Assembly: GCF_014203425.1 (NCBI RefSeq)
Contig: NZ_JACHJC010000001.1
Coordinates: 4,614,001-4,678,000, forward strand
Length of the DNA: 64,000 nucleotides
Source: Micromonospora echinospora
GTDB lineage: Bacteria; Actinomycetota; Actinomycetes; Mycobacteriales; Micromonosporaceae
Reading direction: 5' to 3'
In this document: positions 1-8,744 of the stretch, piece after piece
Layout: the number at the start of each line of letters is the position of its first letter
How positions within the stretch are numbered: the first letter of the stretch is position 1
Made by a program: the position numbers and the translations under genes
The notes under the pieces: generated by a model
Databases searched by the model: none
What the model was told of the DNA's origin: nothing
Seen by the model: the letters and a program-made list of their open reading frames with translations, nothing else

Positions 1-3000
1 CGATGACCCTGGGCGGGGTGTTGCTGGTGGCGCGCTTGAGCAGCGCCGTAGCCTCGGTCTGAGCGCGGCGCAGCGCCGGGGCCAGAGGTGCGGTCAGTTC
101 ATCTGCCTGAGCGACCCGACGGAGTTCGGCGAGAATCGCCTCTGCTTCGGCCGAGTAGGGTTCCGGCAGACCGGCGACGATCTCGAACGTGTCCCAGGGC
201 GCGGCGGCAAGCGCGGCCGCCACCTGGCCGGCGCTGCTGATGCTCTTGCCGGTCCGGTCCGCCGGACCGGCAAGTTCACCGCGCGCGAGCCGTTCGACGG
301 CTTCCTTCGCCGACCGCCCCGTCGCCAGCGCCTCGAGCAGATCCGTTGCCGCACGAGCCGTGGCGAAGCGGCCGGTCTCCCGATCGAGCCGCAGCCAGTT
401 CGCGTGCTGTTCGAGCCGGTTCGCCAGCGTTTGCGCGGCCTCCCGGTGCCGGGATGCCGCAGTGGCCAGATCCCGGCCGAAAATCGCCACCAGCCGGCCC
501 CGGCGCAGGGCGAGCGGCTGGAATCCGAAGATGGCGGCGGCGCGTGTCCGGGCCCGGTCCCAGTCGTCCTGGCCGGGCAGGCTCTCCTCCCGCAGGGTGT
601 GATCGGCGCTCACCTTGCCCGGCTCCGGTGCCGGGATCACCTGACTGCCGTGCAGATGGAACGCCCGGTCGGTCTGCTCCGCGAAGGCCGCCACCACGAG
701 TTGCGCGACGACGGAGTCGAGGCCACGCGGTTTCGGCTCGTCGATCCAGCGCAGCAGGTCAGCCACGCGCAGCTCGCCGGTGATGCCCTCGGCGGCGGCC
801 TTATGCTGGAAGTGCTGGACCCACTCCCCCTCGATGACGAACGCCGCCTCGTGCATGGTGCCGAGCCGCAGGGGGTTGGCGATGCGGCGCATGGTCTGCC
901 GGTGCGCCCGCTCCACCTCCACCCGCCCCTCCGGCGACTCGACCGCCCGCTGGACGTACCCGAAAACGGTCTTGACCTCGGGGAGCCGCACCGGCTCGCC
1001 CTTGCGGTCGGGGTCGAAGTCCGGGTGGGCGGGGTACTGCTGGGTGAGCATCTGGTCGCCGATGCTGCGAAGCGCGTCGTCGAACGTGGCGCCCATCGGC
1101 AGCTTCGGCTCCAGCGCCCGGGTCAGTGAGTGGAGGTGGTCGTCGAAGCCCAGCTGCACATCGGTCGGCTGCTTGGCGGCCAGCCCGTACGCCTGACGCA
1201 GAACACCCTGCATCTTGGCCAGCAGCGCGCTGCGCTGGTTGGTGAGCGCCGCGTGCGCGCGCCGCCGGTCGTCGGGGTTGAGGTGCTCGGCGTGGCTGTC
1301 GAATCGCTGCCCCTCGAGCAGTTTGTCGATGATGACGAGCTTGCCCAGTTCGTTGCGGCGCTCGACGGTCAGCGCTGCCGGGATCCAGCAGACGGTGCGG
1401 GAGTTGCTCCGGCTGAGCAGGTCCTGCACCCGCTGCCGGTCGTCGGCCGGCCCGTGGTTGCCGTCGTCGAACGGGTAGTCGACGATCATCCGCCAGCCGG
1501 ACGGGTCGTTCGGCTGGAACGCCTCGTCGCGGATGTCGTTGGGGTCGCGGACGTTGCCGTAGACCAGCTCGATGACGCGCCGGCTGCCCCGCCAGGTCAG
1601 CCCGGCCTCGGCGAAGAACGAGTCGCTCCACGGCACGCCGAGCTGCCTCCAGAGCAGCCGCTGGACGATGTGCTTGCGCGCGCCCTCGTTGTCGTAGTGC
1701 TTGGCGGTGGCGAGCACGCTGTCGACGTCGACGCCGACGAGTTCCAGCGACACCACCGGGTCGTCGCCTTCCCCGATCCGGATCTCGGGGAACTGGCCCG
1801 CCCAGTCGGCGAGTTTCCGATTGACCTGCGCGACCTCACCACCGGGGATCGGGCTGGTGATGCTGCCGTGGTTGAGCGCGGAGAGACGCCGGCCGGTGAG
1901 GTTGCGCAGGGCCGGGACGCTGGGGGCCAGGGCGGCCAGCAGCAGCGTCTTGATGAGCCGGTCGTCGCCGGTGAAGGCGCGGACGCGACCGGTCACCTCC
2001 GGGCTGAGCTGGTCTCCCCGGCGGGCTGCGTCGAGGTCCTCCTCGGTCAACCCGTGCTGGCCCAACAGGTGGGGGCGCAGTTTCAGGTCGTACAGCTTCT
2101 GGGCCATCTCGAACTCGGCCTTGAGCTTCTCGGTGAAGGGCTGGTCGCCGCCGCTGCTGATCACGTCGTAGAGGTCGCCGAGCGGGACGAGCTGGCCCAG
2201 GCGGAGCGTCTCCCGCCGGTCGACCAGGAGCTGCCGCATGAGCTTGAGCGCGGTGCGGGACCGCTGGAGCGCGCTGGAGACGTGCACCAGGGTGGAGATG
2301 AAGGCCGGGCTGAACGGGTACGTCGACCGGAACGCGTCGATGTCGGCGCCGCTGCCGGAGTCGCTGCCGAGCAGGGTGTCGAAGACCTCCCGGCGTACCT
2401 TGGTGGTGCTCTCGAAGGCGCGCGAGATCGCCTCGCCGGCCTCGGGCGTGACGGGCTTGAGCAGGCGCCGGCGAGCGATCTCGGGGAGGTTCCGGTCCTC
2501 CAGCCTGATCACGTCGAACCGGCCGCTGGCCAGGTTGAGGGTGTCCTGGTAGCTCAGCTCGTTCGCGCCGACGACCTCTTCGCCGACCAGCTCCCGCAGG
2601 TCCCGCTGGCGGGCGATGAAGCTGATCACGGGGATGGGACGGCGGGTGTCACCACCCTCGACGAAGTTGGTGATCTTCTGGATCTCCCGGGAGACGAACT
2701 GCTGGTCGCCGATCGAGTTGGCCAGCCAGAGGATCAGCTCGTCGAGGAAGAGGATCAGGCCGTGGTAGCCGAGCTCCTTCGCGTGCCGGCTGATCTCGGT
2801 GAGGCCCCGGTCGAGCGAGATGAAGGCCTCGGCGTCCTCGCGGGCGTTGCTGAAGAAGCCCTTGTTCCAGCTGGTCAGCAGGTCGTTGACGAGCTTGCGG
2901 CGCAGCTCGTCGCCGTACGCGCCGGCGAACGCCTGGTCCAGCCGCTCCGGTGTCCAGAACGCCTCGGTGTCGCCCCACTCGTCCTCGGCGTCGTCGCCGG

Positions 3001-3553
3001 GAAGCCCGGCGATGAACTGGGCGTCGCCGATCTTCTCCCGCAGCGAGGCGGCCTGCTCGAGCAGCGCGTCGGTGCGGTGGACCGCCGGGATCGGCGCCTC
3101 CGGGTGCAGCGCCCGTACCCGGTCGACGTAACCGCCGAGCACGCGCTGTTCCAGCGACCGAGCGTCGAGCAGGTGGTAGGGGATGAGCAGGAACCTACGG
3201 CCGTCCAGCCAGATGCTGTGCTTGGCCACCAGCGGGGCCATCTCGTCGCGGCCGCGGGCGGCCGGCTCACCCCGCAGCAGCGCGTGCAGCACCGCCATGA
3301 AGTGCGACTTGCCGGAACCGAATGAACCGTGCAGGTACGCCGCCTTGGAGGCGTGTCCCTCGACCGCGGAACGGATCAGCCCGAGCGCCTCGTCGAAGTT
3401 GGCCAGCAACCGATCCGTTACCACGTAGTCGCGGAGGGTGGCGTCGGCGTCGTCGACACTGTCGGAGAGCCTGAGCACGAAGTCGCTCACGCTCGTGCGC
3501 TCCGGGATGTCGATGAACTCCCGGAGCAGCGGCGCAGGGGTGGGCGAAGACAT
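1..3553 (-). CDS. pglY: BREX-2 / Pgl system ATPase PglY (partial, 3' end outside window)
   Basis: PglY is the large P-loop ATPase of the phage growth limitation (BREX type 2) antiphage system; it is a core component whose molecular step is not settled. The frame opens at the ATG at 3553 and stays open to base 1, about 1184 codons. The Streptomyces protein is about 1,300 residues, so only the C-terminal tail should be missing. Seen: a Walker A loop GSFGSGKSH at residues 76-84 and a Walker B strand ending LFLDE near 268-272. In known Pgl systems pglZ follows pglY directly, so it is expected left of base 1. The gene diverges from the DUF262 gene at 3825. Its partners pglX (22085) and pglW (29645) point the same way but are separated from it by a large insertion. 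The long open frame on the other strand (1130-3325) is an antisense shadow. Confidence 0.9.
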   Translation of the reverse strand, partial: MSSPTPAPLLREFIDIPERTSVSDFVLRLSDSVDDADATLRDYVVTDRLLANFDEALGLIRSAVEGHASKAAYLHGSFGSGKSHFMAVLHALLRGEPAARGRDEMAPLVAKHSIWLDGRRFLLIPYHLLDARSLEQRVLGGYVDRVRALHPEAPIPAVHRTDALLEQAASLREKIGDAQFIAGLPGDDAEDEWGDTEAFWTPERLDQAFAGAYGDELRRKLVNDLLTSWNKGFFSNAREDAEAFISLDRGLTEISRHAKELGYHGLILFLDELILWLANSIGDQQFVSREIQKITNFVEGGDTRRPIPVISFIARQRDLRELVGEEVVGANELSYQDTLNLASGRFDVIRLEDRNLPEIARRRLLKPVTPEAGEAISRAFESTTKVRREVFDTLLGSDSGSGADIDAFRSTYPFSPAFISTLVHVSSALQRSRTALKLMRQLLVDRRETLRLGQLVPLGDLYDVISSGGDQPFTEKLKAEFEMAQKLYDLKLRPHLLGQHGLTEEDLDAARRGDQLSPEVTGRVRAFTGDDRLIKTLLLAALAPSVPALRNLTGRRLSALNHGSITSPIPGGEVAQVNRKLADWAGQFPEIRIGEGDDPVVSLELVGVDVDSVLATAKHYDNEGARKHIVQRLLWRQLGVPWSDSFFAEAGLTWRGSRRVIELVYGNVRDPNDIRDEAFQPNDPSGWRMIVDYPFDDGNHGPADDRQRVQDLLSRSNSRTVCWIPAALTVERRNELGKLVIIDKLLEGQRFDSHAEHLNPDDRRRAHAALTNQRSALLAKMQGVLRQAYGLAAKQPTDVQLGFDDHLHSLTRALEPKLPMGATFDDALRSIGDQMLTQQYPAHPDFDPDRKGEPVRLPEVKTVFGYVQRAVESPEGRVEVERAHRQTMRRIANPLRLGTMHEAAFVIEGEWVQHFQHKAAAEGITGELRVADLLRWIDEPKPRGLDSVVAQLVVAAFAEQTDRAFHLHGSQVIPAPEPGKVSADHTLREESLPGQDDWDRARTRAAAIFGFQPLALRRGRLVAIFGRDLATAASRHREAAQTLANRLEQHANWLRLDRETGRFATARAATDLLEALATGRSAKEAVERLARGELAGPADRTGKSISSAGQVAAALAAAPWDTFEIVAGLPEPYSAEAEAILAELRRVAQADELTAPLAPALRRAQTEATALLKRATSNTPPRVI

Positions 3554-3824
3554 GCCGCATACCGTACCGAGTGAACCGGATACGCCCGGGCCGGCCACGC
3601 AATGCAGGCGACGAGATGGCCCAGATGGCGGATCAATTCGCAACCGGACAACGCCTGCCAGCCGGCATGGGCGCGGCACGGAACAACTGATCATGGGGTG
3701 GACAGCCGAAAGCCGACAGGGTAGGACATCTTCAGGGCCTATCGACGCCGCCCGAATCCTGCCCCACCGCAGATGGGGCTCGGGCTCGGCTTTCACGTTC
3801 TCACCATGAAGAGGTTGTTGACTG
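3554..3824. other. divergent intergenic region pglY / DUF262 gene
   Basis: This 271-base gap separates two divergent genes and must hold promoters for both. No convincing -35/-10 pair, hairpin or small gene was seen. A weak AAGAGG at 3809-3814 lies 10 bases before the ATG at 3825. Confidence 0.4.
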
Positions 3825-5813
3825 ATGCACGTCGACAGGATCGAACGGTCCATCGGGAAGCTCATCGAGGAGATCTCGAACGGTGAAATTTTGCTTCCCG
3901 AGATTCAGCGTGAATATGTCTGGAAGCCGACACAGGTCGCCAAGCTGATGGACTCCATCTACCGCGGCTATCCCTTCGGATCGCTGCTGTTCTGGGAGAC
4001 CGACGAGGCCCCGGAGACACGGGACATGTTCATCAGCGGACCCGAGGCGGCGCCGACGAAGCCGCCGTTGTTCCTTCTCGACGGTCAGCAACGCCTGACC
4101 TCGCTGCATCGGGTGTTCACCGACCACCCGGGGGCACAGGTCGTCTTCCACGTGGAGAACCAGAAATTCCAGAACCAGAGCGCGGCAACCCAACGCGACC
4201 CGAAATGGGTGAAGGTGGCGGACGTCCTCGACCAGAAGGCGTCGATAATGCGCCTGGCCCAGCGGCTGCTCGATGCAGGCTCGTCACTGCCGGACCACGA
4301 GATCGAGGAACGGCTGGGCAGGATCAAGGAGCTACGCAACCGCCGTTTCGTCATGGAGGTCCTCAAGGGCTTCCCTTATGAGGAGGTCGCGGAGATCTTC
4401 GTCCGCGTCAACAGCGGTGGACGTCGCCTCGGCACCCTCGACCTGGCGATGGCCACCCTGTCCACCCGGTGGAAGGGAGTGCTGGCCGAGCTGCAGAGCG
4501 AGTCGGAGCACTGGCTACGCCACGGCTACGGGCACATCGACGTCAACTTCCTGTCCCGCGCGCTGGCCGGGGTCGTCCTCGGCCGAGGCCTGTCCGTGTG
4601 GTCCCACAGCAAGCTGCGCCAGACCAGTGACACTGATCTGGAACGGGGCTGGGAGGTGGTCAAACGCGGATTGCGGCGACTGATCCCTCTGCTCCGGTCC
4701 CACCTCAAGCTGACCCGTTCCGACCCGCTGCCCTCGATGATCGTGCTGATCCCGTTGGTGGTGCTTCTCGGGGAGCGCAGAGATGACACCATCGACCCGG
4801 AGACCTCGAACGGCGTCATCTACTGGCTGCTGCTCGCCACCATCCGGACCCGTTACAGCGGGTCCACCGATACCCGGCTCAGCCAGGACATCCGCGCCGC
4901 CCGGCAGGAAGATCCGGTCCGCTCCCTGCTGGAAGGACTCAATGTCGAGAGTTCCCGGGCCGAGGTCACCGAACGAGCGCTGCGCGGGCGCACCAAGGAG
5001 AGCCCCTACTTCTTCCTGAGCCTGCTGGTGGCCCTGGTCGGCAACGCCCGGGACTGGTGGACCGGCACCGAGATCCTTCCGGACGTCGGCGACGCGCCGC
5101 GGCTCGAGCATCATCATGTCCATCCCCCGTCGACCCTCGACGACCCTCGGTTCGACAAGGGCATGATCAATGACCTGGCGAACCTCGTGTTCATCTCCGG
5201 GCAGGCGAACAAGAAAATCAACGGGCGGAGCCCGGCCGAGTACTTCCCGGAGTTGAGCGATGAGGAGCTACGGTCCCACCTGGTGCCTCTCGATGAGGCG
5301 CTGCGAAACCCGGACGGGTACCAGCGGTTCCTCAACAACCGTCGGGCCCTGCTCGCAGATGCCATGAACTCGCTTCTGGACCGGTTCCGTCCCCCGTTCC
5401 TCAACGAAGTGGCCACAGAGAACGCCGACCCGAGTGCCGGCCTGTCACTCGATCTGGCGCTGTACGGCGGGATTCGCGACGGCGGCCGGATCGTGTTCAC
5501 CGCCTCCGGGGACGGCTTCGCTTGGGCTGGGTCGGCCAGCATGGGTGAATTGGACAACGCGATCGAGTCGGCCCGGGTCGCCGGAATCGACAGCGACGTG
5601 ACGATCGCCGGCGAGTCCGTCCCGGTGGAGATGATCGAGGATTCACTACAGGTGCCGATCGGCCCGTTCCTGGTCACGGGGACACCGGAGGAATGGCGCG
5701 CCGTGTTCGACCGGGAACTCGAGACGTCGCAGCCGCTGTCCGCCCTGCCGCCAATCGATGCGAAGCAGTGGGACGGCAACCTGACCAAGTTCGCGATCAC
5801 CAGCACCGACTGA
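3825..5813 (+). CDS. GmrSD-like DUF262/DUF1524 nuclease
   Basis: A 662-residue protein with the DUF262 (GmrS/ParB-like) N-terminal domain: IQREYVWK at 27-34 and the diagnostic DGQQR at 86-90, the motif linked to nucleotide-driven DNA processing in GmrSD enzymes. Further on, an HNH-like region of the DUF1524 type starts near residue 426 (LEHHHVHPPS) followed by Asn-rich NLVFISGQANKKIN, matching the His/Asn pattern of that nuclease. The family includes type IV restriction enzymes that cut DNA with modified cytosines; whether this one does is inference. It is the first gene of a plus-strand run with the EVE-HEPN gene (28 bases downstream) and the DUF7662-like gene. The extra C-terminal ~120 residues after the HNH region are not recognised. 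Confidence 0.8.
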   Translation: MHVDRIERSIGKLIEEISNGEILLPEIQREYVWKPTQVAKLMDSIYRGYPFGSLLFWETDEAPETRDMFISGPEAAPTKPPLFLLDGQQRLTSLHRVFTDHPGAQVVFHVENQKFQNQSAATQRDPKWVKVADVLDQKASIMRLAQRLLDAGSSLPDHEIEERLGRIKELRNRRFVMEVLKGFPYEEVAEIFVRVNSGGRRLGTLDLAMATLSTRWKGVLAELQSESEHWLRHGYGHIDVNFLSRALAGVVLGRGLSVWSHSKLRQTSDTDLERGWEVVKRGLRRLIPLLRSHLKLTRSDPLPSMIVLIPLVVLLGERRDDTIDPETSNGVIYWLLLATIRTRYSGSTDTRLSQDIRAARQEDPVRSLLEGLNVESSRAEVTERALRGRTKESPYFFLSLLVALVGNARDWWTGTEILPDVGDAPRLEHHHVHPPSTLDDPRFDKGMINDLANLVFISGQANKKINGRSPAEYFPELSDEELRSHLVPLDEALRNPDGYQRFLNNRRALLADAMNSLLDRFRPPFLNEVATENADPSAGLSLDLALYGGIRDGGRIVFTASGDGFAWAGSASMGELDNAIESARVAGIDSDVTIAGESVPVEMIEDSLQVPIGPFLVTGTPEEWRAVFDRELETSQPLSALPPIDAKQWDGNLTKFAITSTD

Positions 5814-5841
5814 CCGCGTAGGGACAGAACTGGGGAACCAC

Positions 5842-7023
5842 ATGGCACAGGCGTGGATCGTGCGGGCCGGACGCGACGACAACTACGACGCGCTCGCCCT
5901 CGACAAGGACCTGATCGCGGTCGGTTGGGCCGCAGCAGGCGATCTGACCGATGCGGGCGATCCCCATGCGATCAAGGCACGTGTCCGGGCAGCCTACCCC
6001 GACGTCGAGAGACGCGCGATGGAGAACTACGCGATCCAGCTGATCGCGTTCCGCTCGCGTATGGCCGAGGGCGACATCGTGCTCTTCCTTCGCGCAACGA
6101 GCCCCGACGTCGCAATCGGCAGGGTGGTGGGGCCTTACCAGTACCGGACGGACCTGCCGTCCGGGATTCGCCATGTGCGCGCCGTGCAGTGGTCCCGTAC
6201 TGACATTCCACGGACCTCGGTGGAACGTGAGGTGCTCGCCCTGCCGTCGCTCACCACTGTCTATCGGATCAACCAGGCCGAGAGCCTTGCCCGCCTCGAA
6301 CGGCTGCTGGGAGCAGCGGTGCCGGTGTCCACCGTGCCGGAGCAGCCCGCCGTCACAGACCTCGACCACGACGACGTGCCGTTCACGAGCCTCAAGCGCA
6401 ACCTGAACTACGCGCGTAGCCTGGCCACGGCCGGTCAGCATCTGGCACAACTCAAGGTGGGTGCCTTCGAGGTCTCCGACGTCTTCCGCGCCGCTTGGGT
6501 GCAGAGCGTGGCCGCCCTCGACCACTGGGTGCGCCAGGAGATCCGGGCCCGGATGCTCAAACTCGTCGCCCAGCCTTCGCTGCCGAAGCCCAGGGGGTTC
6601 GCCGCCTTTCAGATCTCACTCGGTCTGATCGAGGAGGTGCAGCTCGGAAAGAAGACGTGGGTGCAGGCGCTCGATCAGCAGCTACGCGACCAGGGCCACC
6701 TCGTCTACCAGAACCCGGACAAGATCCGGGACGGCTTCGCGCTCGTGCACGACGTGAAGGGTTTCTGGGATCGCGTGGCCAAGGTACTCACGCAACAGGG
6801 TGGGGACGGTGTCTCGTTCACCGGCAAGGAGGTCCAAGAGCAGCTCAAGCAGATTGTGCAGCGCCGGCACAAGATCGCCCACGAGTACGACGACGACCCG
6901 GACACCCCCGGGGGGAAGCGGCCGATCGACGGCGCCGAAACCACCCGGACGATCGACTACATCGAGCAGGTGGCGGCTGCGATCCTGGATGTCCTGCAGA
7001 GCGCCGAGCAGGCGGCGGCCTGA
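5842..7023 (+). CDS. EVE/PUA-like domain fused to a HEPN domain
   Basis: A 393-residue protein in two parts. Residues 1-160 look like the EVE/PUA-like module found at the N-terminus of many actinobacterial restriction proteins: AWIVRAGRDDNYDALAL at the start, then GDIVLFLR and IGRVVGPYQYR, and a HVRAVQW strand. EVE-type modules bind modified bases in known cases. Residues about 205-385 are helical and carry RRHKIAH at 341-347, which fits the R-x4-H active-site signature of HEPN ribonucleases (R342/H347). The expected arrangement is sensor plus RNase effector. The ATG at 5842 follows GGGGA. It sits directly behind the DUF262 nuclease and 4 bases before the DUF7662-like gene, so the three are probably co-transcribed. 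The fold assignments are by eye. Confidence 0.65.
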   Translation: MAQAWIVRAGRDDNYDALALDKDLIAVGWAAAGDLTDAGDPHAIKARVRAAYPDVERRAMENYAIQLIAFRSRMAEGDIVLFLRATSPDVAIGRVVGPYQYRTDLPSGIRHVRAVQWSRTDIPRTSVEREVLALPSLTTVYRINQAESLARLERLLGAAVPVSTVPEQPAVTDLDHDDVPFTSLKRNLNYARSLATAGQHLAQLKVGAFEVSDVFRAAWVQSVAALDHWVRQEIRARMLKLVAQPSLPKPRGFAAFQISLGLIEEVQLGKKTWVQALDQQLRDQGHLVYQNPDKIRDGFALVHDVKGFWDRVAKVLTQQGGDGVSFTGKEVQEQLKQIVQRRHKIAHEYDDDPDTPGGKRPIDGAETTRTIDYIEQVAAAILDVLQSAEQAAA

Positions 7024-7027
7024 TCCC

Positions 7028-7288
7028 ATGGGGAAGTACGACGGGCTCCGTGACCACCTTCGACGGCGCACGGCAGAGGTCGACATGAGCTTCGAGGAGG
7101 TCGCCAACCTCGTTCCGGGCGGCCTGCCTCGCTCCGCGTACCGGCATCCGGCTTGGTGGTCGAACAACGACCGGACGCACCCGCAGTCGCATGCGTGGCG
7201 CGCCGCCGGCTTCGCCGCCCGCCCAGATCTGATCAGCCGCCGGGTTCGGTTCATCCACGTGAGCGACGGGCCGACTGTCGATCCTTGA
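7028..7288 (+). CDS. small DUF7662-like protein
   Basis: An 86-residue protein starting MGKYDGLRDHL. The pattern of a KYD.LRD.L start, a middle FEEVA and an AWWSNND block resembles DUF7662, a small domain of unknown function often found next to restriction or other defence genes. The ATG at 7028 lies 4 bases after the stop of the EVE-HEPN gene, so translation is likely coupled. No catalytic motif is visible; a small DNA-binding or accessory role is inference. Confidence 0.6.
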   Translation: MGKYDGLRDHLRRRTAEVDMSFEEVANLVPGGLPRSAYRHPAWWSNNDRTHPQSHAWRAAGFAARPDLISRRVRFIHVSDGPTVDP

Positions 7289-7354
7289 ACCACGATCCGC
7301 TTGGTGGCACTCTCCCTCCATGCCGTTGCCGATCCTCGCTCCGCCAGCGCCGGT

Positions 7355-7783
7355 ATGACGCTGTTCCGCTCGCGGCCTCACATCGACCGCGACGGGAGCC
7401 AGGCGATCATTTCGGCGGCCACGTCGCTCTCGTCGATGTTCGATGTCGCCTGGGAGGTCGACGACGGAGCACCGGCACGAAGCCTGGGAACCAGTGTCGA
7501 CATGCTCCGCCGAGGCGGGCGACGGGGCGCGCCCCTGAGGCTTCCTGCGGAAGCGCGAGAGTGGTTCGGCCTGACCTTCGAGATCCCCGAGGCCGCCTAC
7601 GCCCTGGCGTTCATCCTCGTGTGGTCGATGGCCGCCACCGATACAGCGGCCGAGGCGTCGAGGCACGACCCCCTGCAGGTGGCGTTGTGGCACGTCACCC
7701 ACCTCCTGCCGATGTCGGCACGTCGGGTGCTGCCCGATGTCGAAGAGGCGCTGCGAACCGCCGGCCAGGACTACCTCAGGTGA
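7355..7783 (+). CDS. hypothetical protein
   Basis: An unrecognised 142-residue protein if read from the ATG at 7355 (MTLFRSRPHIDRDG). The frame is open upstream to TTG/GTG codons at 7301/7304, but those lie in a compositionally less coding-like stretch. Residues about 75-110 form an amphipathic to hydrophobic segment (YALAFILVWSMAA) that could be buried or membrane-associated. No ribosome binding site decides the start. The stop overlaps the end of the convergent 322-residue gene by 8 bases. It may be the last gene of the DUF262/EVE-HEPN set. Confidence 0.45.
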   Translation: MTLFRSRPHIDRDGSQAIISAATSLSSMFDVAWEVDDGAPARSLGTSVDMLRRGGRRGAPLRLPAEAREWFGLTFEIPEAAYALAFILVWSMAATDTAAEASRHDPLQVALWHVTHLLPMSARRVLPDVEEALRTAGQDYLR

Positions 7784-8744
7784 GCCGCTGGCTGCCTCGG
7801 CCCATCCCGCGGAAAGACCTCTCCAGGTGCATCAGCAGCAGAAAGGGCCTCGCCCGCTGCGCGGCTTTCCGCCACGTTAGGGCACGAAGCCCGTACTTGA
7901 AGACGACGGTCGGGGGCACTGTGGCACCGAGGACGTCCCAAACCACCTCCTGCGCCACCTGGCCGCCGATTTGTGGCCGAGCGAACTCGGCAATCGTCTC
8001 GCGGTAGCGACGGGTCAACTCACGGGCGGTCGCCTCCGGCGTCAGGACCGGGTCGTGCCCGCGCGCGACTGCCAGCAGAGATTCATCCAGCAGTGACCGG
8101 AAGCCGGCGTTGTAGCGGCGGGACTGCAGGATCTGGTCGACGGTCAGCAGGTGCAGTGGCCCGATCCTCAGTTGCCCCAGCACATCCCTGACCACCGTGG
8201 CCTCGAAACGTTCGGGCCCGGGCGGGCCGAGGTGTCGGGTGAGTTGGGCCCGCACCGCAGGGTTGGACAGCAGGCCGTCCTGCTTGAGTTCCGAAGAGAT
8301 GACGAGCGACGCCATCTGATTGCGCAGGCTCACGATCTCCGCCGCCCCCTGGCGAAGCCGGCCGGTGTCGTCACCTTCCGAGCGGCGGTAGGCCTCCTCG
8401 CGGATCGCCCGCATCACCTCGTCCATGCGGATCAGGCTCGCGCGCATCTGCTCCTGCGGAATGACCAGATCAGCTCGCCGCCGTCGCCCCGATTCCAGTC
8501 CGAAGCGCAGTCTGCCGCTGTCATCGACCTCGTACTCGTGACCCCACAGCCGCAGCAGCCCGGCCTCATGCAGCTCATCGATCCGTCGGTTGATCTCATC
8601 TGCGCGCTCACGATAGGGACCCGCGATCGCGAAGGACGCCCGCAGGACCACGCGATCGGAGAAGAACACCACCGACTGGAGGACCCTGTCGATGGTGTAG
8701 GGATCGATGAGACCACTGTCCAGAAGCGTGAGCGACCGCTTCAC
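7776..8744 (-). CDS. hypothetical protein, last gene of the nucleotide-chemistry operon
   Basis: A 322-residue protein not matched to any family. The start is the GTG at 8744 (VKRSLTLLDSG), which overlaps the stop of the thymidylate-synthase-like gene as GTGA, so the two are translationally coupled; upstream codons in this frame (to 9107) are shadows inside that gene. The sequence is soluble, mostly helical and charged, with arginine-rich stretches around residues 80-115 and a long helical middle (MDEVMRAIREEAYRR). No membrane segment, signal peptide, nuclease or ATPase motif is visible. The position at the end of an operon of small enzymes suggests an effector, sensor or substrate-binding partner, but that is only inference. 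Confidence 0.6.
   Translation of the reverse strand: MKRSLTLLDSGLIDPYTIDRVLQSVVFFSDRVVLRASFAIAGPYRERADEINRRIDELHEAGLLRLWGHEYEVDDSGRLRFGLESGRRRRADLVIPQEQMRASLIRMDEVMRAIREEAYRRSEGDDTGRLRQGAAEIVSLRNQMASLVISSELKQDGLLSNPAVRAQLTRHLGPPGPERFEATVVRDVLGQLRIGPLHLLTVDQILQSRRYNAGFRSLLDESLLAVARGHDPVLTPEATARELTRRYRETIAEFARPQIGGQVAQEVVWDVLGATVPPTVVFKYGLRALTWRKAAQRARPFLLLMHLERSFRGMGRGSQRLT

Noticed and set aside
1130..3325. 731-codon open frame on the plus strand
   Set aside because: It is the exact antisense of pglY in the phase where high-GC genes leave the other strand open; the residue pattern is not protein-like and pglY has clear P-loop motifs.
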